Shown: positions 9,551 through 18,954, counted from the first letter of the stretch. The stretch is 59,717 nt of DNA from Rhodovibrionaceae bacterium (GCA_028279885.1 JANQMX010000031.1:1-59717), one strand, 5' to 3'. Translations and numbers: made by a program. The notes: generated from the letters alone by a model not told the origin.

Positions 9551-10756
9551 TCATCGCAGAGAGATAACGTTATGCTCTGCACCGAAAGGAAAACCGGTGA
9601 TGTTCTCCGCACCCTCTTCGGTGACGATCAGGATATCGTGCTCGCGATAGCCGCCGGCGCCGGGCTGTCCCTCCGGGATGGTGATCATGGGTTCCATGGA
9701 GACCACCATGCCGGGCTCGAGGGCGGTCTCGATATCCTCGCGCAGCTCCAAGGCCGCTTCCCGCCCATAGTAGTGGCTCAGCACGCCGAAGGAATGGCCG
9801 TAGCCGAAGCTGCGATAGCGCAGCAAGTCGTGAGCCGCATAGATCTCGTTGAGCTCAGCGGCGATGTCGCAGCAGCGTGCGCCCGGCTTGATCAGCTCCA
9901 ACCCGCGGCGATGAACCTGGCAGTTGATCTCCCAGTGCTTGAGATGCGCCTCGCTTGCATGACCGAGAAAGAGGGTGCGTTCGAGCGCGGTGTAGTAGCC
10001 CTGGATCATGGGAAAGCAGTTGAGGCTCAGGATATCGCCGGCTTCCAGGGCGCGCGTAGTGACCGGGTTGTGCGCGCCGTCGGTGTTGAGGCCGGACTGG
10101 AACCAGACCCAGGTGTCGCGAATCTCCGAGTGGGGATAGCGCTTGGCAATTTCCCGCGTCATGGCCGACGTGCCGGCCAGCGCGACCTCGTGCTCAGGCA
10201 CCCCCTCGCCCATCGCTTCGACCACCGCCCAGCCGCCGATGTCTGCCACGGCCGCGCCATCGCGGATGATGGCGTGCTCCTCCGGCGACTTGATCATGCG
10301 CTGGCGCATCACCAGCGGCGCGATGTCGATGAGAGTGACCCCCGGCAAAGCCGCTTCCAGCTTGGCGCGGGCTTCCAGGGTCAGGTGGTCGAATTCGACA
10401 CCGAGGCGCTTGCTCGGGCCGAGCAAGCTGCGGGCGGCGCGATAGAAGTTATCGCGTTGCCAGTCGGTGTAGACCAGATTGTCGCCGAAGCTGCGCCGCC
10501 AGGGCTGTCCACCATCGATCTTGGCCGAGATGGTGCTGTGCGTGCTGTCGCTGACCACCAGGCCATAAGGGCGCCCAAAGGAGCAATAGAGGAAATCGCT
10601 GTAGTAAGCGATATTGTGCATCGAGGTGAAGAAAGCGGCGTCAAGCTGCTGTTCTTCCAAGAGCTTGCGCAGCCCGGCAACGCGCCGCTCCATCTCCGCC
10701 TGCGAGAAGGTAGCGGGCGCCTTCGCCCCGTTTTCGATTCTCAGAGTCTCTTCCAT
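9551..10756 (-). CDS. Creatinase (creatine amidinohydrolase)
   Basis: Hydrolyses creatine to sarcosine and urea; an M24 (pita-bread) fold enzyme of the cytoplasm. The 401 aa product closely resembles Pseudomonas putida creatinase in motifs and length: SDFLYCSFGRPY, IDGGQPWRR, VYTDWQRDN, FQSGLNTDGAHNPVTTR, GDILSLNCFPMI, YGHSFG, HYYGREA, LELREDI and a final PGAGGYREHDILIV. The start at 10756 follows AGGGAGG at good spacing and matches the known N-terminus (TLRI.NG). No transporter or sarcosine oxidase adjoins it; an incomplete FAD oxidoreductase at the right edge is a distant candidate. Confidence 0.93.
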   Translation of the reverse strand: MEETLRIENGAKAPATFSQAEMERRVAGLRKLLEEQQLDAAFFTSMHNIAYYSDFLYCSFGRPYGLVVSDSTHSTISAKIDGGQPWRRSFGDNLVYTDWQRDNFYRAARSLLGPSKRLGVEFDHLTLEARAKLEAALPGVTLIDIAPLVMRQRMIKSPEEHAIIRDGAAVADIGGWAVVEAMGEGVPEHEVALAGTSAMTREIAKRYPHSEIRDTWVWFQSGLNTDGAHNPVTTRALEAGDILSLNCFPMIQGYYTALERTLFLGHASEAHLKHWEINCQVHRRGLELIKPGARCCDIAAELNEIYAAHDLLRYRSFGYGHSFGVLSHYYGREAALELREDIETALEPGMVVSMEPMITIPEGQPGAGGYREHDILIVTEEGAENITGFPFGAEHNVISLR

Positions 10757-10856
10757 GGACCTGACCTCCCTATCGGAAGCGCCCGCTTTCCAACGGCGCG
10801 GTGGGGAGGTCAAGCCTTTCCCGGCAAGCGGAGCGGGAGCAGATCAGGAAACAGGT

Positions 10857-11198
10857 CTAAAAGCTGAACGAGAGCGCCTTCTGAATGCGCCGAGCTACCT
10901 CGCTCTTGCCCGAGGGCTTGGGCTGCTTGTTGGGCTCTTTCGACATCCTCTTCAGCGGATCTGCCGGTCCGGCATGAGAGCCTCGGCTCTTGCCGGCTAT
11001 GGCGCCAGCCAGCAAGCCGGACTGTCGCAGGAGACCAAGATGACGATCGGTGTCGCCGCGATAGACAGCGTGAACCGCCTGCACCAGGGCGGTGTCACTG
11101 ATCGTCGCGGTTTCGGCGGCGGCGGCGCCGTTGGGCTGGGCCACCGTTACAGGCGGCTTGCCCGGAGTTGCGGGCTTGTCGCCGAGTTTGGGACGCAT
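10857..11198 (-). CDS. Small hypothetical protein
   Basis: 113 aa, unrecognised. The N-terminal half is rich in Pro/Ala/Gly/Lys and looks disordered. The centre (about residues 33-75) could form helices, and the C-terminus is basic and ends RRIQKALSFSF. There is no signal peptide or membrane segment. The start is well supported by AAGGAGGG six bases before the ATG. It lies between ilvC and creatinase on the same strand. Confidence 0.6.
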   Translation of the reverse strand: MRPKLGDKPATPGKPPVTVAQPNGAAAAETATISDTALVQAVHAVYRGDTDRHLGLLRQSGLLAGAIAGKSRGSHAGPADPLKRMSKEPNKQPKPSGKSEVARRIQKALSFSF

Positions 11199-11326
11199 TG
11201 ATCCCTCCTTCGTTCACAGCGTGTCAGCGAGGCTGACGGAGACAACAGTCCGCCCCCTAGCCAGGCAGACTCTGCAGGAGAGTCGCCGCACAGTGGTGAA
11301 CGAAGGCTTAAACTCTAGCGGAAGCT

Positions 11327-11349
11327 ACTTGCCCGAGAACCGGGCAAGT
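11327..11349 (-). terminator. Hairpin after ilvC
   Basis: Perfect 9-bp inverted repeat ACTTGCCCG/CGGGCAAGT with a 5-base loop, 24 bp beyond the ilvC stop. No T-run follows in either direction, so it may be a Rho-assisted terminator or an RNA-stabilising hairpin. Confidence 0.5.
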
Positions 11350-11372
11350 CAGCGACGATCTGGTTGTTCGAC

Positions 11373-12419
<1,047 letters not shown>

Positions 12420-12539
12420 TTATGCAGGCCCCGTACTATCTCCGGCGCCAGCGCGGGCGTGTTCTATCGCCGGGCGGTCAGCGGTGCAACGTCCATCGCC
12501 GCGTGGGAGCGATGCAGAAGGCTTGGGGCAAATGAATTA

Positions 12540-12563
12540 GAAAGCTTATCGACTTAAGCTTTC
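12540..12563 (+). promoter_or_regulatory. Perfect inverted repeat before the GST gene
   Basis: GAAAGCTTA and TAAGCTTTC form a perfect 9-bp inverted repeat separated by TCGACT, 44 bp before the GST start. The position and dyad suggest a repressor or activator site. It lies between two divergently transcribed genes (ilvC and GST) and could act on either. The binding protein is unknown. Confidence 0.45.
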
Positions 12564-12607
12564 AACGCCGCGAGCGGAACGCGACCAGGGATTTATCGGA
12601 GGGCAGC

Positions 12608-13225
12608 ATGCTGACGGTCTGGGGCCGAGCCAACTCAGTGAACGTGCAAAAGGTCATGTGGACCGTGGGTGAGCTCGATATCGCCCACGTGCGTATCGAC
12701 GCGGGCGGAAGCTTCGGCGGCCTGGACAGCTCAGAGTTCCTGGCCCGCAATCCCAGCGGCAAGATTCCAGTGATCGAGGACGACGGCTTCGTGCACTGGG
12801 AGTCCAACGCCATTGTGCGCTACCTGGGCGCCAAATACGGCGCCGGCAGTTTCTGGCCGGAGACGCCCGAAGCGCGTGCGGAAACCGACAAATGGGTCGA
12901 GTGGACCGCCAACGGGCTTTATCCCGACTTCATCACGGTCTTCTGGGAGTTGCATCGGGTCTCGGAGAGCGAGCGCAACATGGATCTGGTCGAAAGCGCC
13001 CTGACACGCCTCAACAAGAGCTTTCAGCTTGCCGAGCAAATGCTTGACGGGAAGCGCTTCGTTGCCGGCGATACGCTGACCTTTGGCGACATCTCCTTCG
13101 GCACCAATCTCTACCGCTATTTCAATATGGAGATTGCGCGCCCGAGCCTTCCGGGTATCGAAGCTTACTACGCGAGCCTAAAGGAGCGGCCGGCCTACCA
13201 GGTCCACGTCATGGTGCCTTTCTGA
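12608..13225 (+). CDS. Glutathione S-transferase family protein
   Basis: 205 aa cytosolic GST. The N-terminal thioredoxin-like domain (residues 1-80) has the expected GRANSVNVQKVMW helix start, the cis-proline region NPSGKIPVIEDD and the glutathione gamma-glutamyl site WESNAIVRYL. The all-helical C-terminal domain follows, with FVAGDTLTFGDIS around residue 150. Good ribosome binding site (GGAGGG). Substrate not predictable. Confidence 0.9.
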   Translation: MLTVWGRANSVNVQKVMWTVGELDIAHVRIDAGGSFGGLDSSEFLARNPSGKIPVIEDDGFVHWESNAIVRYLGAKYGAGSFWPETPEARAETDKWVEWTANGLYPDFITVFWELHRVSESERNMDLVESALTRLNKSFQLAEQMLDGKRFVAGDTLTFGDISFGTNLYRYFNMEIARPSLPGIEAYYASLKERPAYQVHVMVPF

Positions 13226-13230
13226 GCGAC

Positions 13231-14025
13231 CTAACGCCCGGAAAAGACCGGCTTCTCTTTGGCCAGAAAAGCACGCACGCCGGCCTTGTAGTCTTCCGTG
13301 TCGCAGGACCGGTAAGGCTCCCGCGCCTCTTCTTCGCTGAGGGGCCGCGGGTCCAAAGCGCGCAACGAAAGCTGTTTGTGCCAACGCGCTGCCAGAGGCG
13401 CGCCGTTGGCAATGCGCTTGGCGGTGCCGTAAGCTTCGGCCTCCGCCGCTTCGTCGTCGACCACGCGGTTGACCAGGCCTTTCACGTAGGCTTCCTCGGC
13501 CGTCAGGATCCGGCCCTCGACAAGGATCTCCAAAGCCACGGCCCGGCCGCAGAGCTGCACCAGCGGCAGCATACCCACCCACGGAAGAACGTGCCCTAAG
13601 CGATTGATCGGGCAGCCGAACTTACCGCTCCGGTTGGAGATGCGCAGGTCGCATTTCAGCGCCAGTTCCAGGCCTCCGCCAACGCAGGCACCCTCGATCA
13701 GGGCCACGGTCGGGTGAGGCGAATGCTCGATAGCCTCGAAGGCGGGATGCATCTGTTCGCCATAGGCCTCGGCTTGCTCGGCGCTGAAGCGCAGCTTCTC
13801 GAACTCGGCGATGTCGGCCCCGGCGGCGAAGGCCTTCCCGCCGGCCCCGCGCAGCACGACGCAGCGTAGCGTGTCGTCGGCATTGAGCTGCTGCATAAGC
13901 TCGCCGAGCCGATTCCACATCGCGAGATTGAGGGCATTGCGATGCTCCGGGTTGTTCAGGACCACGGTGGCGATGTTGCCCTCGCGGGTGACGTAGATGG
14001 ATTCCATCGGGCCGCTGTCCGGCAT
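13231..14025 (-). CDS. Enoyl-CoA hydratase/isomerase family protein
   Basis: Crotonase-fold protein, 264 aa. The oxyanion-hole motifs are present (KAFAAGADIAEF and GACVGGGLELAL, which keeps the Glu equivalent to Glu144 of rat hydratase). The second catalytic Glu (Glu164, in the QPE motif) is replaced: here the motif reads FGCPINRLG. That argues against a standard hydratase and for an isomerase, a hydrolase or another crotonase reaction. Strong AAGGAGAG before the ATG. Its start is 14 bp from the end of thiE on the same strand. Confidence 0.85.
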   Translation of the reverse strand: MPDSGPMESIYVTREGNIATVVLNNPEHRNALNLAMWNRLGELMQQLNADDTLRCVVLRGAGGKAFAAGADIAEFEKLRFSAEQAEAYGEQMHPAFEAIEHSPHPTVALIEGACVGGGLELALKCDLRISNRSGKFGCPINRLGHVLPWVGMLPLVQLCGRAVALEILVEGRILTAEEAYVKGLVNRVVDDEAAEAEAYGTAKRIANGAPLAARWHKQLSLRALDPRPLSEEEAREPYRSCDTEDYKAGVRAFLAKEKPVFSGR

Positions 14026-14039
14026 CTGGTCTCTCCTTG

Positions 14040-14720
14040 TTAGGAAATCGGGTGATCGGCGGCGCGCCGGTGGCCGGCAAGCACGGCCTTCTTCAAGGCA
14101 TGGGCAGCCGCTTCCGGGTCGTCGGCCCTGGCAATGGCCGAGACCACGGCCACCCCGTCGGCACCGGCGGCGATGACCGCTTCCGCCGAAGAAACCGTGA
14201 TGCCGCCGATGGCCACAGAGGGGCGGTCGAGCGCCTGGCGGACCGGTCGCACGCCTTCCGGCCCGATAGCAGCGCCGGCGTCGGCCTTTGTCCCAGTCGC
14301 GAAAACAGGCCCCACGCCGAGATAGTCGACGAGGCCGACGTCACTGACTGCCGCTTCGGCGAGATTGCCTACCGAGAGGCCGATGATCGCCTCCGGGCCC
14401 AGGAGCGCGCGCGCCGCCTCCGGGGAGCCGTCGTCCTGGCCGAGATGCACGCCATCGGCACCAGATGCGAGGGCGGCTTCCGCATGATCGTTGAGGATGA
14501 GCGGAACATGACGGGGCAGCGCGGCTTTCAGCGCCTTGGCCAGCGCCACGACATGCTCGTGCTCAGCGTCTTTCTCGCGGAGCTGGATCAGAGTCGCGCC
14601 CCCACGCACCGCCGCGCTGACCACGGACACGAGGTCGTGGCGTCCGACGTCCGCCTCGCCGACCACGAAGTAGACGGAAAGGTCGAAGGGAGTTCGTTCG
14701 CTATGTGAGAGACCTGCCAT
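14040..14720 (-). CDS. thiE: Thiamine phosphate synthase
   Basis: Joins the hydroxymethylpyrimidine and thiazole halves of thiamine; TIM barrel of about 226 aa. Motifs include TLIQLREKDAE (pyrimidine-PP site), LILNDHAEAALASGADGVHLGQDD, a central GLSVGN, and GVGPVFATGTK followed by VAIGGIT and GVAVVSAI for the phosphate loop. The frame is open further upstream, but homology starts right after the ATG at 14720. No thi-box was seen upstream. Confidence 0.92.
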   Translation of the reverse strand: MAGLSHSERTPFDLSVYFVVGEADVGRHDLVSVVSAAVRGGATLIQLREKDAEHEHVVALAKALKAALPRHVPLILNDHAEAALASGADGVHLGQDDGSPEAARALLGPEAIIGLSVGNLAEAAVSDVGLVDYLGVGPVFATGTKADAGAAIGPEGVRPVRQALDRPSVAIGGITVSSAEAVIAAGADGVAVVSAIARADDPEAAAHALKKAVLAGHRRAADHPIS

Positions 14721-14799
14721 TCCACCGCCGTTGCCCGGGCTGCCTACAGTCGATATGAGAGGCGCCGCAGCAATAGTGCAAGAGTGCAAGGAGGGATGC

Positions 14800-15459
14800 A
14801 TGGGCGCGCCGAGCGATACGGCCCGCACGGCGGTGCGGGTTCTGATGGAAATCGAGGCCGTCCTGTTTCGCCCCGAGGAGCCCTTCACCTTCACCTCGGG
14901 CCGCAAGAGCCCGGTCTATGTCGACTGCCGCAAGATCATCTCCTTCCCCCGGGCGCGACGCCAACTGATGACATCGCTGAGCGGATTGGTGATGGAACGT
15001 GTGGGCTACGAGTCCTTTGATGTCGTGGCGGGCGGTGAGACAGCGGGCATTCCCTTCGGTGCCTGGATCGCCGATCTGCTGGCCCTGCCGATGATCTACA
15101 TCCGCAAGAAGCCGAAAGGTTTCGGCCGCGACGCCCAGATCGAAGGCACCTTCAAGGAGGGCGATCGGGTTCTCCTGATCGAGGACCTGGCGACGGACGG
15201 CGGCAGCAAGCTCAACTTCGTGGAAGCCATCCGCAAGGCCGGCGGCCGCTGCGACCACACCGCCGTGATCTTTCACTACGGCATCTTTCCCGAAGGACTG
15301 AAGCGGCTGGAGGAGGCAGGTGTCAGTCTCCACGCCCTCGCCACCTGGCATGACGCCCTCGCTGTCGCCGAAGCCGAAGGCTACCTCTCCGGCGAGGGGC
15401 TGGCCGAGGTGAAGGCCTTCCTCAACGACCCGGACGCCTGGGCCGCGCGGCAAGCATAG
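14800..15459 (+). CDS. pyrE: Orotate phosphoribosyltransferase
   Basis: Pyrimidine synthesis: orotate + PRPP to OMP + PPi. 219 aa. The orotate-contacting FTFTSGRKSPVYVDCRKI lies near residue 28 and the PRPP loop VLLIEDLATDGGSK near 125. AAGGAGGG precedes the chosen ATG, while an upstream in-frame start lacks a site. Divergent from thiE with an 80-bp gap. Confidence 0.94.
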   Translation: MGAPSDTARTAVRVLMEIEAVLFRPEEPFTFTSGRKSPVYVDCRKIISFPRARRQLMTSLSGLVMERVGYESFDVVAGGETAGIPFGAWIADLLALPMIYIRKKPKGFGRDAQIEGTFKEGDRVLLIEDLATDGGSKLNFVEAIRKAGGRCDHTAVIFHYGIFPEGLKRLEEAGVSLHALATWHDALAVAEAEGYLSGEGLAEVKAFLNDPDAWAARQA

Positions 15460-15586
15460 CGACCACGCGGTCGCCCCTGTGCCCCCGGTTGGCGCAAAGG
15501 CGACAACGAAGCGGCGGCACGCCGACTAGACTCTCCCTATCTGTCGCTTGGGCCCGGTGGCCGGGCGAAAGGCATGGGAGAGGACA

Positions 15587-17113
15587 GTGCCCCGCAAATC
15601 CAGCCGGCGTCGCGAAGGCCGCAGCGCGAACGCCGTCAACCAGTTGCCCTGGCGGTCGGTCGAAAACCCCATCCCCCCCATCGCGCTGCTCAGCGAAGAC
15701 CAGCTCGAAGCCATCCACCAGACATCGCTGCGCATCCTGGAAGAACTCGGCATCGAGTTCATGAGCGATGAGGCTTTGTCGGTCTTCAAAGCGGCCGGCT
15801 GCGACGTGGACAAAGCGAGCGGCAGCGTGCGCTTGGACCGCGCTTTCGTCGACGAGATGCTCGCCAAGGCACCGTCCCAGTTCACCCTGACCCCGCGCAA
15901 CCCGGAGCACCGGCTGACCATCGGCGGCAAGCATCTCTGCTTCGCCTCGGTCAGCGGCCCGCCGAACGTCAGCGACCTCGACAGCGGCCGGCGCGCCGGC
16001 AACTTCGCCGACTTCAAGAATCTCTTGAAGCTCGCTCAATCGCTCAATGTGGTGCAGTACATCGGCAACCAGATCTGCGCGACCACGGACCTTTCGCCCG
16101 AGACCCGGCATCTCGATTGCTCGGTAGCGGCGGCGACCTTGACCGACCGCGTGTTCTCCTCCTTGTCGATCGGGGCCGAGCGGGCGGTCGACACCTTCCA
16201 GATCATGGCCATGTCGCGCGGCGAGACCTTGGAGGACCTGGAAAAGAACCCCGGCATCCTCTCGGTCATCAACGTCAACTCGCCGCGCCGCTTCGATGGC
16301 GCGATGGCGGAAGGCCTGATGGCCCTCGCCCGCCACGGCCAAGCAACCGTGGTCACGCCCTTCACCCTGATGGGCGCCATGACCGCGGTTTCCCTGCCCG
16401 CTGCTCTGGCGCAGCAGAACGCCGAGGCGCTGGCGGGTATCGTGCTGACCCAGATCGTCAATCCAGGTGCCCCGGTGATCTACGGCGCCTTCACCTCCAA
16501 CGTCGACATGAAGAGCGGGGCACCGGCCTTCGGCACGCCAGAGTACGCCAAGGCGACCATTGCCTCGGGACAGCTCATCCGCCGCTACGGCCTGCCCTAT
16601 CGCTCCTCCAACCCCAATGCCTCCAACTGCGTCGACGCCCAGGCGGCCTACGAGTCGATGATGTCGATCTGGAGCTCGGTGCTGGGTGGCGCCAACATCG
16701 TCAACCACGGTGCCGGCTGGCTGGAGGGTGGTCTCACCGCCTCCTTCGAGAAGATGATCCTCGATGCCGAGATGATCCAGGGCATGATCGAGTTCCTGAC
16801 GCCGATCAAAGTGGACGAGGCAGAGCTGGGCTACGAGGCCATTGCTGGCGTCGGACCGGGCGGCCACTTCTTCGGCGAGGCGCACACGCTCGAGCGCTAC
16901 GAGACCGCCTTCTATGCCCCGATGCTGAGCGACTGGCGCAACTTCGAGAGCTGGGAGGAGGCCGGCGCCGAGGATGCAACCCAGCGCGCCAACAAGATTT
17001 GGAAGCAGCTCCTGGCCGAGTATGAGCCGCCGCCCCTGCCGGAGGACCGCCGCGAAGCCATGGAGGCTTACATCGCCCGGCGGCGCGAGGAAATCGAGCG
17101 CCGCGCGGCTTAG
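15587..17113 (+). CDS. MttB-family (COG5598) methyltransferase, non-pyrrolysine
   Basis: 508 aa TIM-barrel protein of the trimethylamine/glycine-betaine methyltransferase superfamily. These enzymes move a methyl group from quaternary or tertiary amines to a corrinoid protein. The family signature GGANIVNHGAGWLEGGL is seen around residue 375, and the frame has no internal TAG, so it belongs to the non-pyrrolysine branch (as MtgB does). GTG start after GGGAGAGG. No corrinoid protein, reactivase or transporter adjoins, so the substrate is open. The FAD oxidoreductase at 59572 belongs to a type often found in methylated-amine loci. Confidence 0.85.
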   Translation: MPRKSSRRREGRSANAVNQLPWRSVENPIPPIALLSEDQLEAIHQTSLRILEELGIEFMSDEALSVFKAAGCDVDKASGSVRLDRAFVDEMLAKAPSQFTLTPRNPEHRLTIGGKHLCFASVSGPPNVSDLDSGRRAGNFADFKNLLKLAQSLNVVQYIGNQICATTDLSPETRHLDCSVAAATLTDRVFSSLSIGAERAVDTFQIMAMSRGETLEDLEKNPGILSVINVNSPRRFDGAMAEGLMALARHGQATVVTPFTLMGAMTAVSLPAALAQQNAEALAGIVLTQIVNPGAPVIYGAFTSNVDMKSGAPAFGTPEYAKATIASGQLIRRYGLPYRSSNPNASNCVDAQAAYESMMSIWSSVLGGANIVNHGAGWLEGGLTASFEKMILDAEMIQGMIEFLTPIKVDEAELGYEAIAGVGPGGHFFGEAHTLERYETAFYAPMLSDWRNFESWEEAGAEDATQRANKIWKQLLAEYEPPPLPEDRREAMEAYIARRREEIERRAA

Positions 17114-17316
17114 ATCAGGGCCTCACGACTCTGTCACCGCAGAAACTGGTCAGCCCCGCGCGATAGGCCGTGGACGAGTTGGCCGAACTGTATTTCACAT
17201 TCAATAATTGTTTATTATTTTAAACTCCCATTCACAACAGCTATTATATTGACAAGCCCACACACTCACCGCACATTAACGACTGTTCGCTAAGGTGAAC
17301 ACGGTTCCTCAGGGAA

Positions 17317-17368
17317 CCCGCGGAATTTGATTGGGCAGCTTGCGGCCGCGTTACCACCCGCTAAAGCG
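17317..17368 (+). ncRNA. SAM-II-like riboswitch aptamer
   Basis: The stretch matches the alphaproteobacterial SAM-II (metA) motif as I know it. The P1 arms CGCGG (17319-17323) and CCGCG (17346-17350) enclose ATTTGATT and the core GCTTGCGGCCGCGTTA, followed by the pseudoknot tail CCGCTAAAGCG. The conserved ATTTGA, GCTTGC, G(C/U)UA and GCTAAAG blocks are all in the right order. SAM-II usually precedes methionine genes (metA/metX/metZ); here it sits about 160 bp before cysG and would link sulfite reduction to SAM level. The identification is by eye, without a covariance-model score. Confidence 0.75.
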
Positions 17369-17413
17369 CCACGGGGATTGCTCCGTGGGCCCGCCAACCT
17401 GGAGGGAGCAATC
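17369..17413 (+). promoter_or_regulatory. Mutually exclusive hairpins: riboswitch expression platform
   Basis: Just 3' of the aptamer, CCACGG (17369-17374) can pair with CCGTGG (17383-17388). Alternatively GATTGCTCC (17376-17384) can pair perfectly with GGAGCAATC (17405-17413), which covers the purine-rich ribosome site before the small gene at 17418. The two stems share bases 17383-17384, so only one can form. This is what a translational switch looks like. No U-tract is present. Confidence 0.6.
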
Positions 17414-17417
17414 GCCG

Positions 17418-17558
17418 ATGGCGCACCCCCTGACACCATGGCTTGAGCCGGCCCCCCGCCGGCGACGCGGTATCGGGCAGCCCGGAGCGGTGACTCTCTT
17501 CGTCCCCATTGAAGAGGGTCAACGCCATGAAAGCCTTTCCCCTATTCGTCGAGCTTGA
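17418..17558 (+). CDS. Leader ORF overlapping the cysG start
   Basis: 46-codon frame starting after the switchable GGAGGGAGC site and ending 29 bases inside cysG in another frame. The product is Pro/Arg-rich (APRRRRGIGQPG) and has no recognised family. If translated, it could couple ribosome entry under riboswitch control to cysG initiation. It may equally be spurious: cysG has its own GAGGG site. Confidence 0.35.
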   Translation: MAHPLTPWLEPAPRRRRGIGQPGAVTLFVPIEEGQRHESLSPIRRA

Positions 17559-18942
17559 CGGTCAAGCGGTTCTTCTCGTCGGCGGCGGCCATGCCGCCGT
17601 TGCCAAGGCACGCCTGCTGATCTCCGCCGGCGCCCGCATCACCGTCGTCGCGCGAGAGCTGGCCGACGACTTCTATGCCTGGGCCCACGAAGGCCTGGTG
17701 CGCATCAAGCGCCGGGACGTTCAGGAGCTCGACATTGAGACAAGCCGCCTGGTGGTCTCGGCCGTCGAAGACGAAGGCACAAATCGCTGGATCAGCGCCG
17801 CAGCCAAACGCCTCAAGGTTCCGGTCAATGTGGTCGACAATCCAGCGCTCTCGAGCTTCTCGGTTCCGGCCATTCTTCAGCGCAGGCCGATCACCGTCGG
17901 TATCTCCAGCGGCGGCAGTGCGCCTATGCTGGCGCAGCGGCTGCGCGCCGAGCTGGAAGCGCTTCTGCCCCACTCCCTGGCCGAGCTGTCGCAGCTGACC
18001 GAGCGCTATCAGGCCGAAGCCCGCCTGGCCTTCCCGGATATCCGCACCCGCCGCGCCTTCTGGGATGATGTGCTGGGCGGTCCCATCGCCGATGCGGTCA
18101 AGGCCGGCGACTTCGCCCAAGCCGAGCGGCTGATCGCCGCCCGTCTCGCCGAGCCCGCCGCCGTCGCTCAACAGGGCCAGGTCGCCCTGGTCGGTGCAGG
18201 GCCGGGCGACCCCGGCCTCCTGACCCTCAAGGCCCTGCAGCTTTTGCAGCGCGCCGACGTGATCGTCCACGACAAGCTGGTCACCGACGAGGTGCTGGAC
18301 CTCGCCCGCCGCGAAGCGCGCCGGGTCTATGTCGGCAAGGCGCCGGGCAAGCCGAGCAAGACGCAGGATGAAATCAACGCCCTGTTGGTCGAGCTTGCCC
18401 AGCAGGGCGAGCGGGTGGTGCGCCTCAAGGGCGGCGACCCCTTCATCTTCGGTCGCGGCGGTGAGGAGCTGGAGGCCTTGCGCCAGCACGGCATTCCGGT
18501 GGAGATCGTGCCGGGCATCACCGCGGCGGCGGCCTGCGCCGCGAGCGCCGGCTTCCCGCTGACCCACCGCGGCCTCGCCTCCTCCGTCACCTTCGTCAGC
18601 GGTCAGGTGGCCGAGAGCGGCAAGCTTCCCGATCTCGACTGGGCGCGGCTGGCGACCGGCGATCATACCGTGGCGGTCTACATGGGCGTGGCCTCGGCCG
18701 AGAGCATCGCCGCGCGCCTCATAGAGGAGGGCCGCGCCGCCGACACCCCGGTCAGAGTCATCGAGAACGGGACGCGGCCCGATGAGCGCGTCGTCGCGAG
18801 CAACCTGGGCAATCTGGCCGACGCCGTGAAAGCGGCACGCATCCGTCCGCCGGCTCTGATCGTCATCGGCGAAGTGGCCGCTCTCGCTGAGACCAAAGAG
18901 GCGCCGGACGTCACCAAGCCATTCGCCGTGGCGGCCGAGTAA
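17527..18942 (+). CDS. cysG: Siroheme synthase CysG (multifunctional)
   Basis: Makes siroheme, the cofactor of the sulfite reductase encoded two genes downstream. 471 aa in two modules. The N-terminal precorrin-2 dehydrogenase/ferrochelatase has NAD motif VLLVGGGHAAVAKA near residue 15 and GISSGGSAPMLA near 125. The C-terminal uroporphyrinogen-III methyltransferase from about residue 215 has VALVGAGPGDPGLLTLKAL, RLKGGDPFIFGRGGEE and VPGITAAAACAA. First gene of the sulfite-assimilation operon, downstream of the SAM-II-like leader. Confidence 0.95.
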   Translation: MKAFPLFVELDGQAVLLVGGGHAAVAKARLLISAGARITVVARELADDFYAWAHEGLVRIKRRDVQELDIETSRLVVSAVEDEGTNRWISAAAKRLKVPVNVVDNPALSSFSVPAILQRRPITVGISSGGSAPMLAQRLRAELEALLPHSLAELSQLTERYQAEARLAFPDIRTRRAFWDDVLGGPIADAVKAGDFAQAERLIAARLAEPAAVAQQGQVALVGAGPGDPGLLTLKALQLLQRADVIVHDKLVTDEVLDLARREARRVYVGKAPGKPSKTQDEINALLVELAQQGERVVRLKGGDPFIFGRGGEELEALRQHGIPVEIVPGITAAAACAASAGFPLTHRGLASSVTFVSGQVAESGKLPDLDWARLATGDHTVAVYMGVASAESIAARLIEEGRAADTPVRVIENGTRPDERVVASNLGNLADAVKAARIRPPALIVIGEVAALAETKEAPDVTKPFAVAAE

Positions 18943-18954
18943 GGAGCGCACCTC

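Noticed and set aside
9572-10867. 431-codon plus-strand frame
   Set aside because: Antisense to the creatinase gene, which has clear family motifs.
15587-17113. Pyrrolysine-containing trimethylamine methyltransferase
   Set aside because: No in-frame TAG in the coding region and no pyl genes nearby, so it is the non-pyrrolysine branch.
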